NCBI RefSeq assembly: GCF_014646275.1
Contig: NZ_BMND01000020.1
Location: forward strand, 62,001-126,000
Reading direction: 5' to 3'
From: Streptomyces kronopolitis
Lineage (GTDB): Bacteria > Actinomycetota > Actinomycetes > Streptomycetales > Streptomycetaceae
DNA: 64,000 bases
Below, one piece after another: positions 1 through 8,561 of this stretch (position 1 is its first letter; each line of letters begins with the position of its first letter). A program made the position numbers and the translations under genes. The notes under the pieces are model-generated. The model was not told the DNA's origin and did no database searches. It saw nothing but the letters and a program-made list of their open reading frames with translations.

Positions 1-426
1 CCCGACGACGATGTCGCGCTGCTCCTCGCCCGCACCCACGCCCTCGGCGAGGACCAGGTGGCCACCTGGGAGCTGACGTCCGACCCGTCGGTCGTCGCCG
101 AGGCCCGCTCGCTGACCGCCGACCGCCTCGCCGCCTGGGGGCTGGACGGCCTGGTCTTCACCTTCGAGCTGATCGTCAGCGAGCTGGTCACCAACGCCGT
201 CCGCTACGGCAACGGGCGCATCCGGCTGCGCCTGATCCGGCAGGACGCGCTCTTCTGCGAGGTCTCCGACGCCAGCAGCAGCTCACCGCGCATGCGCCAC
301 GCACGGACCACCGACGAGGGCGGCCGCGGCCTCTTCCTCGTGGCGCAGCTGGCCCGCCGCTGGGGCACCCGCTACACGACCGACGGCAAGATCGTCTGGG
401 CGGAGGAGCAGCTCCCCGCCGCATGA
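1..426 (+). CDS. SpoIIE-type serine phosphatase with C-terminal ATPase domain (3' end only)
   Basis: The open frame enters from outside the window and ends with TGA at 424-426. The first residues visible, PDDDVALLLART, match the end of a PP2C/SpoIIE phosphatase domain, which typically closes with a D-D-x-x-L-L-x-x-R pattern. They run straight into a HATPase_c anti-sigma-kinase-like domain with the N-box SELVTNAVRYG and the G-box GGRGLFLV. This phosphatase plus ATPase order is common in large Streptomyces sensor proteins (often PAS or GAF at the N-terminus) that control anti-sigma-factor antagonists by dephosphorylation. An internal GTG at 58 could give a short stand-alone ATPase, but the continuous upstream frame argues for a fusion. 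Everything N-terminal to the phosphatase end lies outside the window. Confidence 0.8.
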   Translation, partial: PDDDVALLLARTHALGEDQVATWELTSDPSVVAEARSLTADRLAAWGLDGLVFTFELIVSELVTNAVRYGNGRIRLRLIRQDALFCEVSDASSSSPRMRHARTTDEGGRGLFLVAQLARRWGTRYTTDGKIVWAEEQLPAA

Positions 427-464
427 CTCCCGCGCGCGGGCTCCCGGCATTCGGAAGGCTTCCC

Positions 465-1151
465 CTAGGCCCCCGCTGCTCCCCCGGCCCGCACCAGCCC
501 GGTCTCGTAGGCGAGGACGACCGCCTGCACGCGGTCCCGGAGGCTGAGCTTGGTCAGGATGCGGCCCACGTGCGTCTTGACCGTGGCCTCGGAGAGGACC
601 AGCCGCGCCGCGATCTCCCCGTTCGACAGGCCCTGGGCGACCAGCAGCAGCACCTCCCGCTCGCGGTCCGTCAGCCGCCCCAGCTCGGGCCGGGAGGGCT
701 CGGCGGAGGTGGCGGGCAGCATGGGGGTGAAGCGGTCGAGGAGCCGGCGGGTGGTGGACGGGGCGACGACCGCGTCGCCGCTCTGCACGGCGCGGATCGC
801 GGCGAGCAGGTCACCGGGCGGCACGTCCTTGAGCATGAAGCCGCTGGCCCCGGCCTTCAGCGCGGAGAAGGCGTATTCGTCCAGGTCGAAGGTGGTCAGG
901 ATGAGCACCTTCGGGCCGCCTTCCGGCTGTCCGCCGGCGCAGATCCGGCGGGTGGTCTCCACCCCGTCCAGATGCGGCATCCGCACGTCCATGAGGATCA
1001 CGTCGACCTGGGTGGTGCGCAGCACCTCCAGCGCCTCCACGCCGTTCCCCGCCTCCGCGACGACTTCCATGTCCGGCTGCGCGGCCAGCACCATCCGGAA
1101 TCCGGTGCGCAGCAGCACCTGGTCGTCGACGAGCATCACTCGGATGGTCAT
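465..1151 (-). CDS. NarL/FixJ-family two-component response regulator
   Basis: 228 residues from the ATG at 1151. The receiver domain (1-120) has the acidic pair D9-D10, the phospho-acceptor D55 in the stretch ILMDVRMPHLDG, and a conserved lysine in GFMLKDVPP. The C-terminal LuxR-type helix-turn-helix (about 160-215) contains LTDREREVLLLVAQG and SEATVKTHVGRIL. It lies 128 bases downstream of the sensor kinase gene on the same strand, so the two very likely form a kinase-regulator pair. A longer open frame reaches upstream to 1283, but its N-terminal residues are low-complexity and not part of the receiver fold. The regulon cannot be told from sequence. Confidence 0.92.
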   Translation of the reverse strand: MTIRVMLVDDQVLLRTGFRMVLAAQPDMEVVAEAGNGVEALEVLRTTQVDVILMDVRMPHLDGVETTRRICAGGQPEGGPKVLILTTFDLDEYAFSALKAGASGFMLKDVPPGDLLAAIRAVQSGDAVVAPSTTRRLLDRFTPMLPATSAEPSRPELGRLTDREREVLLLVAQGLSNGEIAARLVLSEATVKTHVGRILTKLSLRDRVQAVVLAYETGLVRAGGAAGA

Positions 1152-1279
1152 GGCAGGGGGTTCCCTTCGTGCACGTGCGGGGGACGGAGCGTATGGAGCG
1201 GTGTGGTGGGGCGGAGGGGTCTGGTGGGGGCGGTGGTGGTCGTCGGGGGCCGCGGGGAGGTGCGGGGGCGCGGCGGCGT

Positions 1280-2488
1280 TCATCGGGCGGGTTTGAGCGG
1301 GAGGACGGCGCCGATCCGGAAGCCGCCGCCCGGCCGTGGCCCGGCGGTGAGGCTGCCGCCGACCATGCCGACGCGTTCCCGCATGCCGATCAGGCCGTGG
1401 CCGAGGCCGTCCGCGCCGCCCTCCTCGTAGTACTCCTGCTGCGCACCGCGTCCGTCGTCCTCGACGAGGAGTTCGAGGTCGTCGCCCCGGTAGGAGACGC
1501 GGACGGTGGCGCGGACGTCCGGGCCGCCGTGCTTGCGGGTGTTGGTGAGGGCTTCCTGGACGATGCGGTAGACGGTCAGCTCCACGCTGCTGGGCAGGTC
1601 CCGGGACTCGCCCTCGGTGCGGAAGTCGACCGGCAGGCCCGCGCCGCGCACCTGGTCCACGAGGTCGCTGAGCTGCTCGACGCCGGGCTGCGGCACGTAT
1701 TCGCCGCTCTCGGCCTGTTCGCCGGTGCGCAGGATGCCCAGCAGCCGGCGCATCTCGGCCAGCGCCTGGCGGCCGGTGCCGGAGATCGTCTCCAGGGCCT
1801 GCCGGCTCTGTTCGGGGGCGGTGTCGAGGACGTAGGCGGCGCCGTCGGCCTGGACGACCATCACCGAGACGTTGTGGGCGACGACGTCGTGGAGTTCGCG
1901 GGCGATCCGGGCGCGCTCGGCCGCCACCGCGATCCGGGACTGGGCCTCGCGCTCCTTCTCCAGCCGGGTGGCCCGCTCCTCCAGCTGCGCCCAGTAGGCG
2001 CGGCGGGTGCGCATGGAGTCGCCGAGCACCCAGACCAGGACGAACGGCACGGTGAACAGGGCGACGGAGAAGATCTGAAACGACAGCGACTGGTCATTCT
2101 TGCCCGCGTCGTAGCGCAAGAAGGTCAGGGTGGGGCTGACGAGGGCGCCGAACAGGGCGCAGCGGGAGGCCCAGCGGGGGACGGCGGGTGCGGACGCCAC
2201 GGTGTAGGCGATCACGAGCATCCCGAAGTCGCTGGGGACGGCCCGGATACCGAAGATCAGCTGACCCACGCCGATGGCGGCCGTGAGCAGCAGCATCTTC
2301 ACGGGGGCCTTGCGGCGCAGCGCCACGACCAGGCAGAGGCCGAGGGAGACGACCACGATCGCGGCCGTGTGCACGACTCCGTCACCGTCGAACACGATCG
2401 ACAGACTGCTGAACCCGAGGAGTACGACCGCCCAGAAGGAGTCCACTCCCGTCGGGTGTCTGCGGAGGAAGTCGTAGAGACGCTGCAC
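1280..2488 (-). CDS. DesK/NarX-type sensor histidine kinase
   Basis: 402 residues from a GTG start. The N-terminal half (about 15-155) holds several hydrophobic membrane segments without a large extracellular loop, as in Streptomyces DesK-like kinases. A short coiled region (165-195) leads to the HisKA_3 dimerisation domain with the phospho-accepting His at residue 200 in RIARELHDVVAHN. The C-terminal HATPase_c domain has the N-box EALTNTRKHGG and the G-box DGLGHGLIGMRERV. It should autophosphorylate on the histidine and pass phosphate to D55 of the regulator encoded just downstream. The stimulus is unknown, and the membrane-embedded sensing region suggests a membrane or envelope signal. Confidence 0.92.
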   Translation of the reverse strand: MQRLYDFLRRHPTGVDSFWAVVLLGFSSLSIVFDGDGVVHTAAIVVVSLGLCLVVALRRKAPVKMLLLTAAIGVGQLIFGIRAVPSDFGMLVIAYTVASAPAVPRWASRCALFGALVSPTLTFLRYDAGKNDQSLSFQIFSVALFTVPFVLVWVLGDSMRTRRAYWAQLEERATRLEKEREAQSRIAVAAERARIARELHDVVAHNVSVMVVQADGAAYVLDTAPEQSRQALETISGTGRQALAEMRRLLGILRTGEQAESGEYVPQPGVEQLSDLVDQVRGAGLPVDFRTEGESRDLPSSVELTVYRIVQEALTNTRKHGGPDVRATVRVSYRGDDLELLVEDDGRGAQQEYYEEGGADGLGHGLIGMRERVGMVGGSLTAGPRPGGGFRIGAVLPLKPAR

Positions 2489-2662
2489 GTCACCCAGCGT
2501 AGGCAGGCCGTGTCGGTGTACGAGTCAACCGGAGGGGCGATCCTGTTCGGTCGGGTCTACTCCCCAAGGTGGAGATCCGGCTCGTCACCTGCGGCGACGG
2601 TGGGCCCCACCTGCGCGGCTGCCCGTGCGGGCGGACCGGGGCGGGCCCGTAGCGTGGGGCAG

Positions 2663-3670
2663 ATGACGAACGAGTGGTGCGGGTGGCGCGAGGCCACGGA
2701 GCGGGCGCTGTACGGCCCGGGCGAGGGCTTCTACACCCGGGCCGGGGGCCCCGGTCCGGCCGGGCACTTCCGTACCTCCGTGCATGTCTCCCCGCTCTTC
2801 GCGGGCGCCGTCGCCACCCTGCTGTGCCGGGTCGACGCGGCGCTCGGCCATCCCGGGGAGCTGGCGCTGGTCGATGTGGGCGCGGGGCGCGGTGAGCTGC
2901 TGACGGAGGTGCTGGCCGCGCTGCCGGACGACGTGGCGGCCCGGCTGCGCCCGTACGCGGTCGAGCGGGCCGCGCGCCCCGGGGGCCTCGATCCGCGGAT
3001 CGGCTGGCACGACGAGCTGCCCGCGCCGGGCTCGGTCAGCGGGCTGCTGTTCGCGAACGAGTGGCTCGACAACGTCCCGGTCGACGTCGTCGAGACGGAT
3101 GCGGACGGGGTGCTGCGCCGGGTGCTGGTGCGGGCCGACGGCACGGAGCGGCTGGGCGGGCCGGTGGACGGCGCGGACGCGGAGTGGCTGGCGCGCTGGT
3201 GGCCGGTTGGCCCGGACGCCTCCCCCGGGCTGCGCGCCGAGATCGGGCGTCCCCGGGACGAGGCCTGGGCGCGGGCCGCGGGCACCCTGCGCGCCGGGCT
3301 GGCGGTCGCGGCCGATTACGCGCACGAGCGGGCCGCCCGCCCGCCGTTCGGCACCCTCACCGGCTTCCGTGCGGGCCGTGAGGTGCCGCCCGTGCCGGAC
3401 GGCAGCTGCGACCTCACGGCGCATGTGGCGCTGGACTCCTGCGCCGGGCCGCGGGCGGAGCGGCTGTCCCAGCGCGCGGCGCTGCACGCCCTGGGCGTGG
3501 ACGGCCGGCGTCCGCCGCTCACGCTGGCCGCCACCGACCCGGCGGGGTACGTCCGGGCCCTCGGCACGGCCGGGGCGGCGGCGGAGCTGACGGATCCGGG
3601 GGGCCTCGGCGGCTTCGGCTGGCTGGTGGAGCCGGTGGGCGGCGCGTGCGCGGGGCTTCTCGCGGAGTAA
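2663..3670 (+). CDS. MidA/DUF185-family SAM-dependent methyltransferase
   Basis: 335 residues from the ATG at 2663. The SAM-binding motif I is ALVDVGAGRGELLTEVL (about 65-82). The family-specific stretch LFANEWLDNVPVDVVE (about 130-145) corresponds to the N-E-L-L-D-x-x-P-V signature of MidA/NDUFAF7 proteins. NDUFAF7, the mitochondrial member, methylates an arginine of the 49-kDa complex I subunit. The next gene, 53 bases downstream on the same strand, encodes exactly that subunit (NuoD), so a NuoD-modifying or complex I assembly role is a reasonable inference. The high-GC N-terminus would permit upstream starts, but the methyltransferase fold begins at this ATG. Calling it only a class I methyltransferase would also be safe. 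Confidence 0.78.
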   Translation: MTNEWCGWREATERALYGPGEGFYTRAGGPGPAGHFRTSVHVSPLFAGAVATLLCRVDAALGHPGELALVDVGAGRGELLTEVLAALPDDVAARLRPYAVERAARPGGLDPRIGWHDELPAPGSVSGLLFANEWLDNVPVDVVETDADGVLRRVLVRADGTERLGGPVDGADAEWLARWWPVGPDASPGLRAEIGRPRDEAWARAAGTLRAGLAVAADYAHERAARPPFGTLTGFRAGREVPPVPDGSCDLTAHVALDSCAGPRAERLSQRAALHALGVDGRRPPLTLAATDPAGYVRALGTAGAAAELTDPGGLGGFGWLVEPVGGACAGLLAE

Positions 3671-3723
3671 GACGGCTGAGGGCTCCGCGGTCCGCTGTCG
3701 GTGGGCCCTGCGAGACTGTTCCC

Positions 3724-4866
3724 ATGACGGAGACGACGGTCGGCATCGGCGGCGCGGCGGAGAGCACCGACATGGTGCTGAACATCGGCCCGCAGCATCC
3801 CTCGACGCACGGCGTGCTGCGGCTGCGCCTCGTCCTGGACGGCGAGCGCATCCAGCACGCCGAGCCGGTGATCGGCTATATGCACCGCGGCGCCGAGAAG
3901 CTCTTCGAGGCGCGCGACTACCGCCAGATCATCATGCTCGCCAACCGGCACGACTGGCTGTCGGCGTTCTCCAACGAGCTCGGCGTGGTGCTGGCCGTCG
4001 AGCGGATGCTGGGCATGGAGGTGCCCGAGCGCGCCGTCTGGCTGCGGACGCTGCTCGCCGAGCTGAACCGCGTGCTGAACCATCTGATGTTCCTCGGCTC
4101 CTACCCGCTGGAACTGGGCGGCATCACGCCCGTGTTCCACGCCTTCCGGGAGCGGGAGGAGCTCCAGACCGTCATGGAGGAGATCTCCGGCGGCCGGATG
4201 CACTACATGTTCAACCGCGTCGGCGGCCTCAAGGAGGACCTGCCGGCGGGTTGGCTGGGCCGGGCCCGGCACGCCGTCGCCGAGGTGCGCTCCCGCATGG
4301 ACGTCTTCGACAACCTGGTCCTGGGCAACGAGATCTTCCGCGGCCGTACCCGCGGGGTCGGTGTGCTGGCGCCGGAGGCGGTGCACGGGTACGGCGTCTC
4401 CGGGCCGATCGCCCGCGCCTCCGGGGTGGACTTCGATCTGCGGCGCGACGAGCCGTATCTGGCGTACGGGGAGCTGCAGTCCACACTGAAGGTCGTCACC
4501 CGCGAGGAGGGCGACTGCCTGGCGCGCTTCGAGTGCCTGCTGGAGCAGAGCCACAACGCGCTGGATCTCGCGGACGCCTGCCTGGACCGGATCGCGGAGC
4601 TGGCGCCGGGGCCGGTCAACCAGCGGCTGCCCAAGGTGCTGAAGGCCCCCGAGGGCGCGACGTACGCGTGGACCGAGAACCCCCTGGGCATCAACGGCTA
4701 CTACCTCGTCTCCAAGGGCGAGAAGACGCCCTACCGCCTCAAGCTGCGGTCGGCGTCGTTCAACAACATCCAGGCGCTGGTGGAGTTGCTGCCGGGGACC
4801 CTGGTCGCCGACATGGTCGCGATCCTCGGTTCACTGTTCTTCGTCGTGGGCGACATCGACAAGTAG
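3724..4866 (+). CDS. nuoD: NADH-quinone oxidoreductase subunit D (orphan copy)
   Basis: 380 residues, the expected length for NuoD/49-kDa subunits. It begins at the ATG at 3724 and carries the family hallmarks: VLNIGPQHPSTHG near the N-terminus, IGYMHRGAEKLFE (about 44-57), LNRVLNHLMFLG, and the C-terminal LVADMVAILGSLFFVVGDIDK ending with the expected D-x-D-K. NuoD forms part of the quinone-binding cavity of respiratory complex I in the peripheral arm. No other nuo genes are in this window, so this is a second or orphan copy outside the main nuo operon, as known in other streptomycetes. It is paired with the upstream MidA-like gene and followed by a strong hairpin terminator. Confidence 0.93.
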   Translation: MTETTVGIGGAAESTDMVLNIGPQHPSTHGVLRLRLVLDGERIQHAEPVIGYMHRGAEKLFEARDYRQIIMLANRHDWLSAFSNELGVVLAVERMLGMEVPERAVWLRTLLAELNRVLNHLMFLGSYPLELGGITPVFHAFREREELQTVMEEISGGRMHYMFNRVGGLKEDLPAGWLGRARHAVAEVRSRMDVFDNLVLGNEIFRGRTRGVGVLAPEAVHGYGVSGPIARASGVDFDLRRDEPYLAYGELQSTLKVVTREEGDCLARFECLLEQSHNALDLADACLDRIAELAPGPVNQRLPKVLKAPEGATYAWTENPLGINGYYLVSKGEKTPYRLKLRSASFNNIQALVELLPGTLVADMVAILGSLFFVVGDIDK

Positions 4867-5000
4867 GCGTCAAGCAGAGGGCGAGCAGGGGCCGCTGGGC
4901 GCCGCGGGGCGGGGATCGCCGCCCGGGCCGGGCCGTCCACACGTTGTGGACGGCGGCTGGCGCGCCCCTCGTCCCTCTTCCGGGCCTGGACCGTCGCAAC

Positions 5001-5039
5001 AGCGCGGCCCCGGAGCCACATGGGCTCCGGGGCCGTGCT
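5001..5039. terminator. Bidirectional hairpin terminator after nuoD
   Basis: A 17-bp stem with one G-T pair (left arm 5001-5017, right arm 5023-5039) around a 5-base loop. It sits between the convergent nuoD (+) and the minus-strand gene at 5055-6221, so it can serve both. Confidence 0.85.
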
Positions 5040-5054
5040 GTTGGCGGGCCGCGG

Positions 5055-6221
5055 TCAGGAGATGGCGCTGCGCAGTCCGCCGAGGTCGATCTGCTCGGTC
5101 TCGTCGTGGGCGGTCAGATCGATGACCTCGCCGGTGCCGTTGGTGGTGTCGCCCTCGGCCCGCTCGTCCCCCGCCGCGCCGCCCTTGGCGGACGGCTGCT
5201 TACGGGCCGAGTGCTCGGCGACGGCCTCGTCCCCGACGACGTCCGCCAGGTCGTCCTCCAGCGGCGCGGTCAGCTCGCGGGGGCCGTCGCCGGTCGCGTT
5301 GCCGAAGAAGTCGAAGCCGCCCTGGGCGCGGGACGCGGAGCGGCGGGACGCGGCCGGGCGGGACGGTGCGATGGCGGCGGCCGGGACCGGACGGAGCGCG
5401 GGTCCGGCGGCGTCGGCCGGGCGGGCGTGCGCGCCCCCGCCCGTGCGCGGTGCGGCGGCCGCCGGTGCCTTCCCCGGGCCGTTCTCACCGTCCCGGGCCT
5501 CACGGCCGGACGGCTCGGGCCGGGCGGCCGCTTCGCCCCGGGCGCCGTCCCGCGGGGTGCGCGCGGCCTTCTGGGCGGTGCGCTGGCGGGCGGCGTTGCG
5601 GGCGAGGCGGCGGAGCGCCTGGTCGGCCTGCGCATAGGTCGCCGGGGCCGTACGGTCCGCGCCGGTGAGGGGCTCGCGCGGGGCCGGGACCGCGGACTCC
5701 CCCGCCCGGACGAAATGCAGCGCGCGGGGCAGGCGGGCGGCGGCCGGCAGGGCACGGGCGGGCGTCGCGGCCTCGATGGCGAGCAGCCGGCGGCCCTCCA
5801 GGGCGCTGGCCCGCTCGGTCTCGGCGGTGGCGTAACGGCGCAGCAGATCGGCGTGTTCGGTGCGCAGCCGGGCCAATTCGGCGCGCTTGGCGCGGAGTTT
5901 GGCGTCCAGGGCGCTGCGCAGCTCGCGGGACTCCTCGACGTCCGTTTCGAGTTCGGCGACCCGCTCCTCGGTGCGCCACTCGTCGCGCAGCCGGGCGCGG
6001 GTGAGTTCGGCGACCCGGCGGCCGGCGTTGCGGTCCCAGGTCCGCAGCAGGACCGCGCCGGTGAGTGCGGCGGCCGCGGCGCCCGCGGCGAGCACCCGTT
6101 GCACCAGGTCGTCGCCGGCGAACCACGCGCCCGCGGCGCAGGCGATCGACGCACCGGCGACCGTCGCGGGAGGAAGCAGCCGGTGGAGGGGTGGTGATTG
6201 GCGGTGGCGTCCTCGTGGCAT
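5055..6221 (-). CDS. Membrane-anchored coiled-coil protein of unknown function
   Basis: 388 residues from the ATG at 6221. Two hydrophobic stretches near the N-terminus (about 17-35 and 40-58) are followed by a charged, heptad-rich region (about 65-145; for example ELETDVEESRELRSALDAKL and RAKRAELARLRTEHADLLRR) that looks like a coiled coil. The rest is a low-complexity Ala/Arg/Pro-rich tail with an acidic C-terminus. I recognise no enzymatic domain. The layout (membrane anchor, coiled coil, disordered tail) is seen in many actinobacterial envelope or septum-associated proteins, but nothing here assigns a role. The open frame extends to 6329 upstream; the chosen ATG directly precedes the basic pre-membrane segment. 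Confidence 0.7.
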   Translation of the reverse strand: MPRGRHRQSPPLHRLLPPATVAGASIACAAGAWFAGDDLVQRVLAAGAAAAALTGAVLLRTWDRNAGRRVAELTRARLRDEWRTEERVAELETDVEESRELRSALDAKLRAKRAELARLRTEHADLLRRYATAETERASALEGRRLLAIEAATPARALPAAARLPRALHFVRAGESAVPAPREPLTGADRTAPATYAQADQALRRLARNAARQRTAQKAARTPRDGARGEAAARPEPSGREARDGENGPGKAPAAAAPRTGGGAHARPADAAGPALRPVPAAAIAPSRPAASRRSASRAQGGFDFFGNATGDGPRELTAPLEDDLADVVGDEAVAEHSARKQPSAKGGAAGDERAEGDTTNGTGEVIDLTAHDETEQIDLGGLRSAIS

Positions 6222-6492
6222 GGCCAGAAACTTACCGTGCGTGCGGGATCTATGGGACCGCGCACACCAATCCGTTTCCCGCTGGTTACTTCTCGACCAA
6301 CCCCGCCGACTCCGCATATGCCCGCGCATCTCCGCCGGTCGGCGACACGGCCGGTCCCGCGCTCCGCGCCCGATGTGGGCGTACGCTGCGGCGATTTACC
6401 GGACAGAGCGATTACCGGACACGGGGAGGCGTGCGCGGCGAACGGGAGCGGAAATGACCTCGGGGACGGGCTGCCGCACGGCCCGGCCGGCC

Positions 6493-6984
6493 TCACACGG
6501 CCGCGTCCACCCCGCCGTTGCCCTTGCCGTCGTCCTCGGGCAGCTTGCACACCCGCTCCAGGAAGATCGCCGCCGCGACGACGGCGGCCCCGGCGAGCAC
6601 CGACAGACCGGCGTAGATCGCCTGGTCCCGGCGGGGTCCGAGGTCGAGGCCCGAGGTCAGCCAGAAGACGCCGACCCCGCCGTACAGCCCGGCCACCAGC
6701 GCCGCCACCAGCGCGCTGGCCTGTCCGAAGACCACCGCCCGGACGGCCACCAGCGGCTCGACGCCCCGCGCGCCCGGCCGGCGCTCGCGCTGCGCCCGCA
6801 GCCGCGAGCGGAAGGAGAAGGCCGTCCCGGCGAGCACCGCGGCGATCATCGCCAGCACGATCGGCGCGGCCACCGGCACGCTGGGCAGGGTGCCGAACGC
6901 GTCCCACAGCCGGGCGCCGCCCCAGGCCAGCACCCCGGCCACCAGAAACAGCCCGACCAGCACCTTGATGTGTAGCTGCTTCAC
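6493..6984 (-). CDS. DUF3180-family membrane protein
   Basis: 163 residues from a GTG at 6984, preceded by GAAGGGCGAG as a ribosome site. Four hydrophobic helices are evident (about 7-25, 38-55, 85-110, 118-140), with a basic cytoplasmic loop FRSRLRAQRERRP in the middle. The pattern fits the DUF3180 family, which sits at the end of the folate operon in many actinobacteria. It follows folK by 123 bases on the same strand, so it may be co-transcribed. Its function is unknown in the family as a whole. The longer upstream frame to 7098 is a low-complexity extension that I consider non-coding. Confidence 0.75.
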   Translation of the reverse strand: MKQLHIKVLVGLFLVAGVLAWGGARLWDAFGTLPSVPVAAPIVLAMIAAVLAGTAFSFRSRLRAQRERRPGARGVEPLVAVRAVVFGQASALVAALVAGLYGGVGVFWLTSGLDLGPRRDQAIYAGLSVLAGAAVVAAAIFLERVCKLPEDDGKGNGGVDAAV

Positions 6985-7107
6985 CGAGCGCTCGCCCTTC
7001 GCACCGTCATGACACTCCCTGCCGTCACGACCATTCCTGTCGATATGGCCGCCTTGCCGGTTCCGTACGGATGCATCCCGCAGGGAACCGACCCGCAACC
7101 CTAACGA

Positions 7108-7755
7108 CTACTCGGGCAGCCGCAGTTCCAGGTCCGTCCGCGGCGCGACCCCGTCGCGGCCGACCGCCGACAGCAGGGCGGCCACCGCGCCGTGCCCGGG
7201 GACCTCCGCCTCCGGGTCGATGTCGAGCCACGGCGCCAGCACGAACGCGCGCTGGTGGGCCCGCGGGTGCGGCAGCGTCAGCCCGGGGTCGTCGGAGACC
7301 ACGCCCTGGTAGGCCAGGATGTCGACGTCGATCGTGCGCGGCGCCCAGCGCTCCTCGCGGACCCGCTCGAAGGCCTCCTCGATCGCCTGCCCGCGCTCCA
7401 GGAGGGAGTCCGGCGGCAGCGTCGTCCTGATCAGCACCACGGCGTTGAAGTACGTCGGCTGCGAGCCGGGCTCGACGCCCCACGGCTCGGTCTCGTAGAC
7501 GGGGGAGACGGCCTTGACCCGCAGCCCGGGGGTGTCCTCCAGCGCGTCGACGGCGCCCTGGAGGATCTCCAGGCGGTTGCCGAGGTTGCTGCCCAGGGAG
7601 ATCACGGCGTGTTTGGGGTTGGAGAGCGTCACATCCGCGGCGTCCACCTGCTCCACCACGGAGGCGGGCACCGGCTGCACGGTCGGGTCACCGAAATCCG
7701 GACGCGCCTGCGCGGTCACGTCGGCGGTGAGGGTCGGCTGGCGGGTGGGCTTCAT
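7108..7755 (-). CDS. folK: 2-amino-4-hydroxy-6-hydroxymethyldihydropteridine pyrophosphokinase
   Basis: 215 residues. HPPK transfers pyrophosphate from ATP to 6-hydroxymethyl-dihydropterin, the step before dihydropteroate synthesis. The family core starts at about residue 50 with AVISLGSNLGNR; the signature RWAPRTIDVDILAY and the PHPRAHQRAFVLAPW block follow. The first 45 residues are an actinobacterial extension without recognised fold. The ATG at 7755 overlaps the folB stop in the arrangement ATGA, a classic coupling junction. Product and operon order agree with the folB-folK pairs of other Streptomyces. Confidence 0.95.
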   Translation of the reverse strand: MKPTRQPTLTADVTAQARPDFGDPTVQPVPASVVEQVDAADVTLSNPKHAVISLGSNLGNRLEILQGAVDALEDTPGLRVKAVSPVYETEPWGVEPGSQPTYFNAVVLIRTTLPPDSLLERGQAIEEAFERVREERWAPRTIDVDILAYQGVVSDDPGLTLPHPRAHQRAFVLAPWLDIDPEAEVPGHGAVAALLSAVGRDGVAPRTDLELRLPE

Positions 7756-8111
7756 ACTCGGCTCCGAGTGATTGTGATGGTCACGTCGTCGAAGGGGACG
7801 GTGATCGGCGCTTCCGGCTTGTGCACCACCACCTCCACCTGCTGCACGCCCCCGTGCTTGAGGCACTGGTCGGCGATGCGCTCGGCCAGGGTTTCGATGA
7901 GGTCGACGGGTTCGCCCTCCACGACGGCCACCACCTCCTCGGCCACCACGCCGTAGTGCACGGTCTTCGCGAGATCGTCGCCGGCCGCCGCCTCGCGGGT
8001 GTCGAGGCCGAGGACCACGTCGACGACGAAGGTCTGGCCTTCCTCGCGCTCACGGGCGAACACCCCGTGGTGGCCGCGGGCCCTCAGCCCACGCAGCGCG
8101 ACACGATCCAC
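7752..8111 (-). CDS. folB: Dihydroneopterin aldolase
   Basis: 119 residues from GTG at 8111. The start is placed by GGGAG eight bases upstream and by the conserved opening VDRVALRGLRARGHHGVF. FolB converts 7,8-dihydroneopterin to 6-hydroxymethyl-dihydropterin and glycolaldehyde. Family features include the N-terminal GHHGVFxxER-type motif, the VHYGVV segment, the LIETLAERIA block and the lysine in VVVHKPEAP near the C-terminus. It overlaps folK by four bases and is separated from folP and its coupled NTF2-like gene by about 450 bases. Confidence 0.95.
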   Translation of the reverse strand: MDRVALRGLRARGHHGVFAREREEGQTFVVDVVLGLDTREAAAGDDLAKTVHYGVVAEEVVAVVEGEPVDLIETLAERIADQCLKHGGVQQVEVVVHKPEAPITVPFDDVTITITRSRV

Positions 8112-8561
8112 GCGAATCACTCCCACTGGTCCACGGCACCTGGGGCGCCACTGTTCATCGGATTCCGGGCGGGCGCCGCAGCGTCCGGCAACACCGCCTC
8201 GCCGTCGAATCTACCTTCGAGCACCGACAGTCCTCGCCCACGGGGGCCATGGACAAGACCCCCTCCTCCTGCTAGGCGCCGCCCGGGGGTCCGGCGACCG
8301 GCAGGCCGGTAGATCGTCCGCGCGGCCCTCTTACCCCCGTGCCCAGGCCCCACCCCTCCCCGTGCCGCACTTGGCTCGAACGGGTGCGCCCTCGCCCGGA
8401 TGGCTGACGCCCACCGGGGGTCCGGGGCGGGCCGGCGCCGGTCCACGGCCCCGGCGCCACGGCCCGTCGCCGCGCACCGGGGCGCACACGGCATGGCACG
8501 GCTCACACCACCGCCGCGCGCCCGGACCGCCTGCGCCCGGCGCCCGCGCCCGTGAGCGCCC
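8112..8561. other. Intergenic region between folB and the NTF2-like gene
   Basis: About 450 bases without a convincing gene. Reading frames through it are Arg/Pro/Gly-rich and lack recognisable motifs. A promoter for folB-folK on the minus strand probably lies here, but I could not identify -10/-35 elements with confidence. Confidence 0.5.

Noticed and set aside
1169..3670. An 833-codon plus-strand frame starting upstream of the MidA gene
   Set aside because: Its first 500 codons are antisense to the histidine kinase, which has clear motifs; only the part from 2663 has a protein family pattern.
4251..6197. A 648-codon plus-strand frame spanning nuoD end and the next gene
   Set aside because: It crosses the nuoD terminator and has no family features; two real genes explain the stretch.
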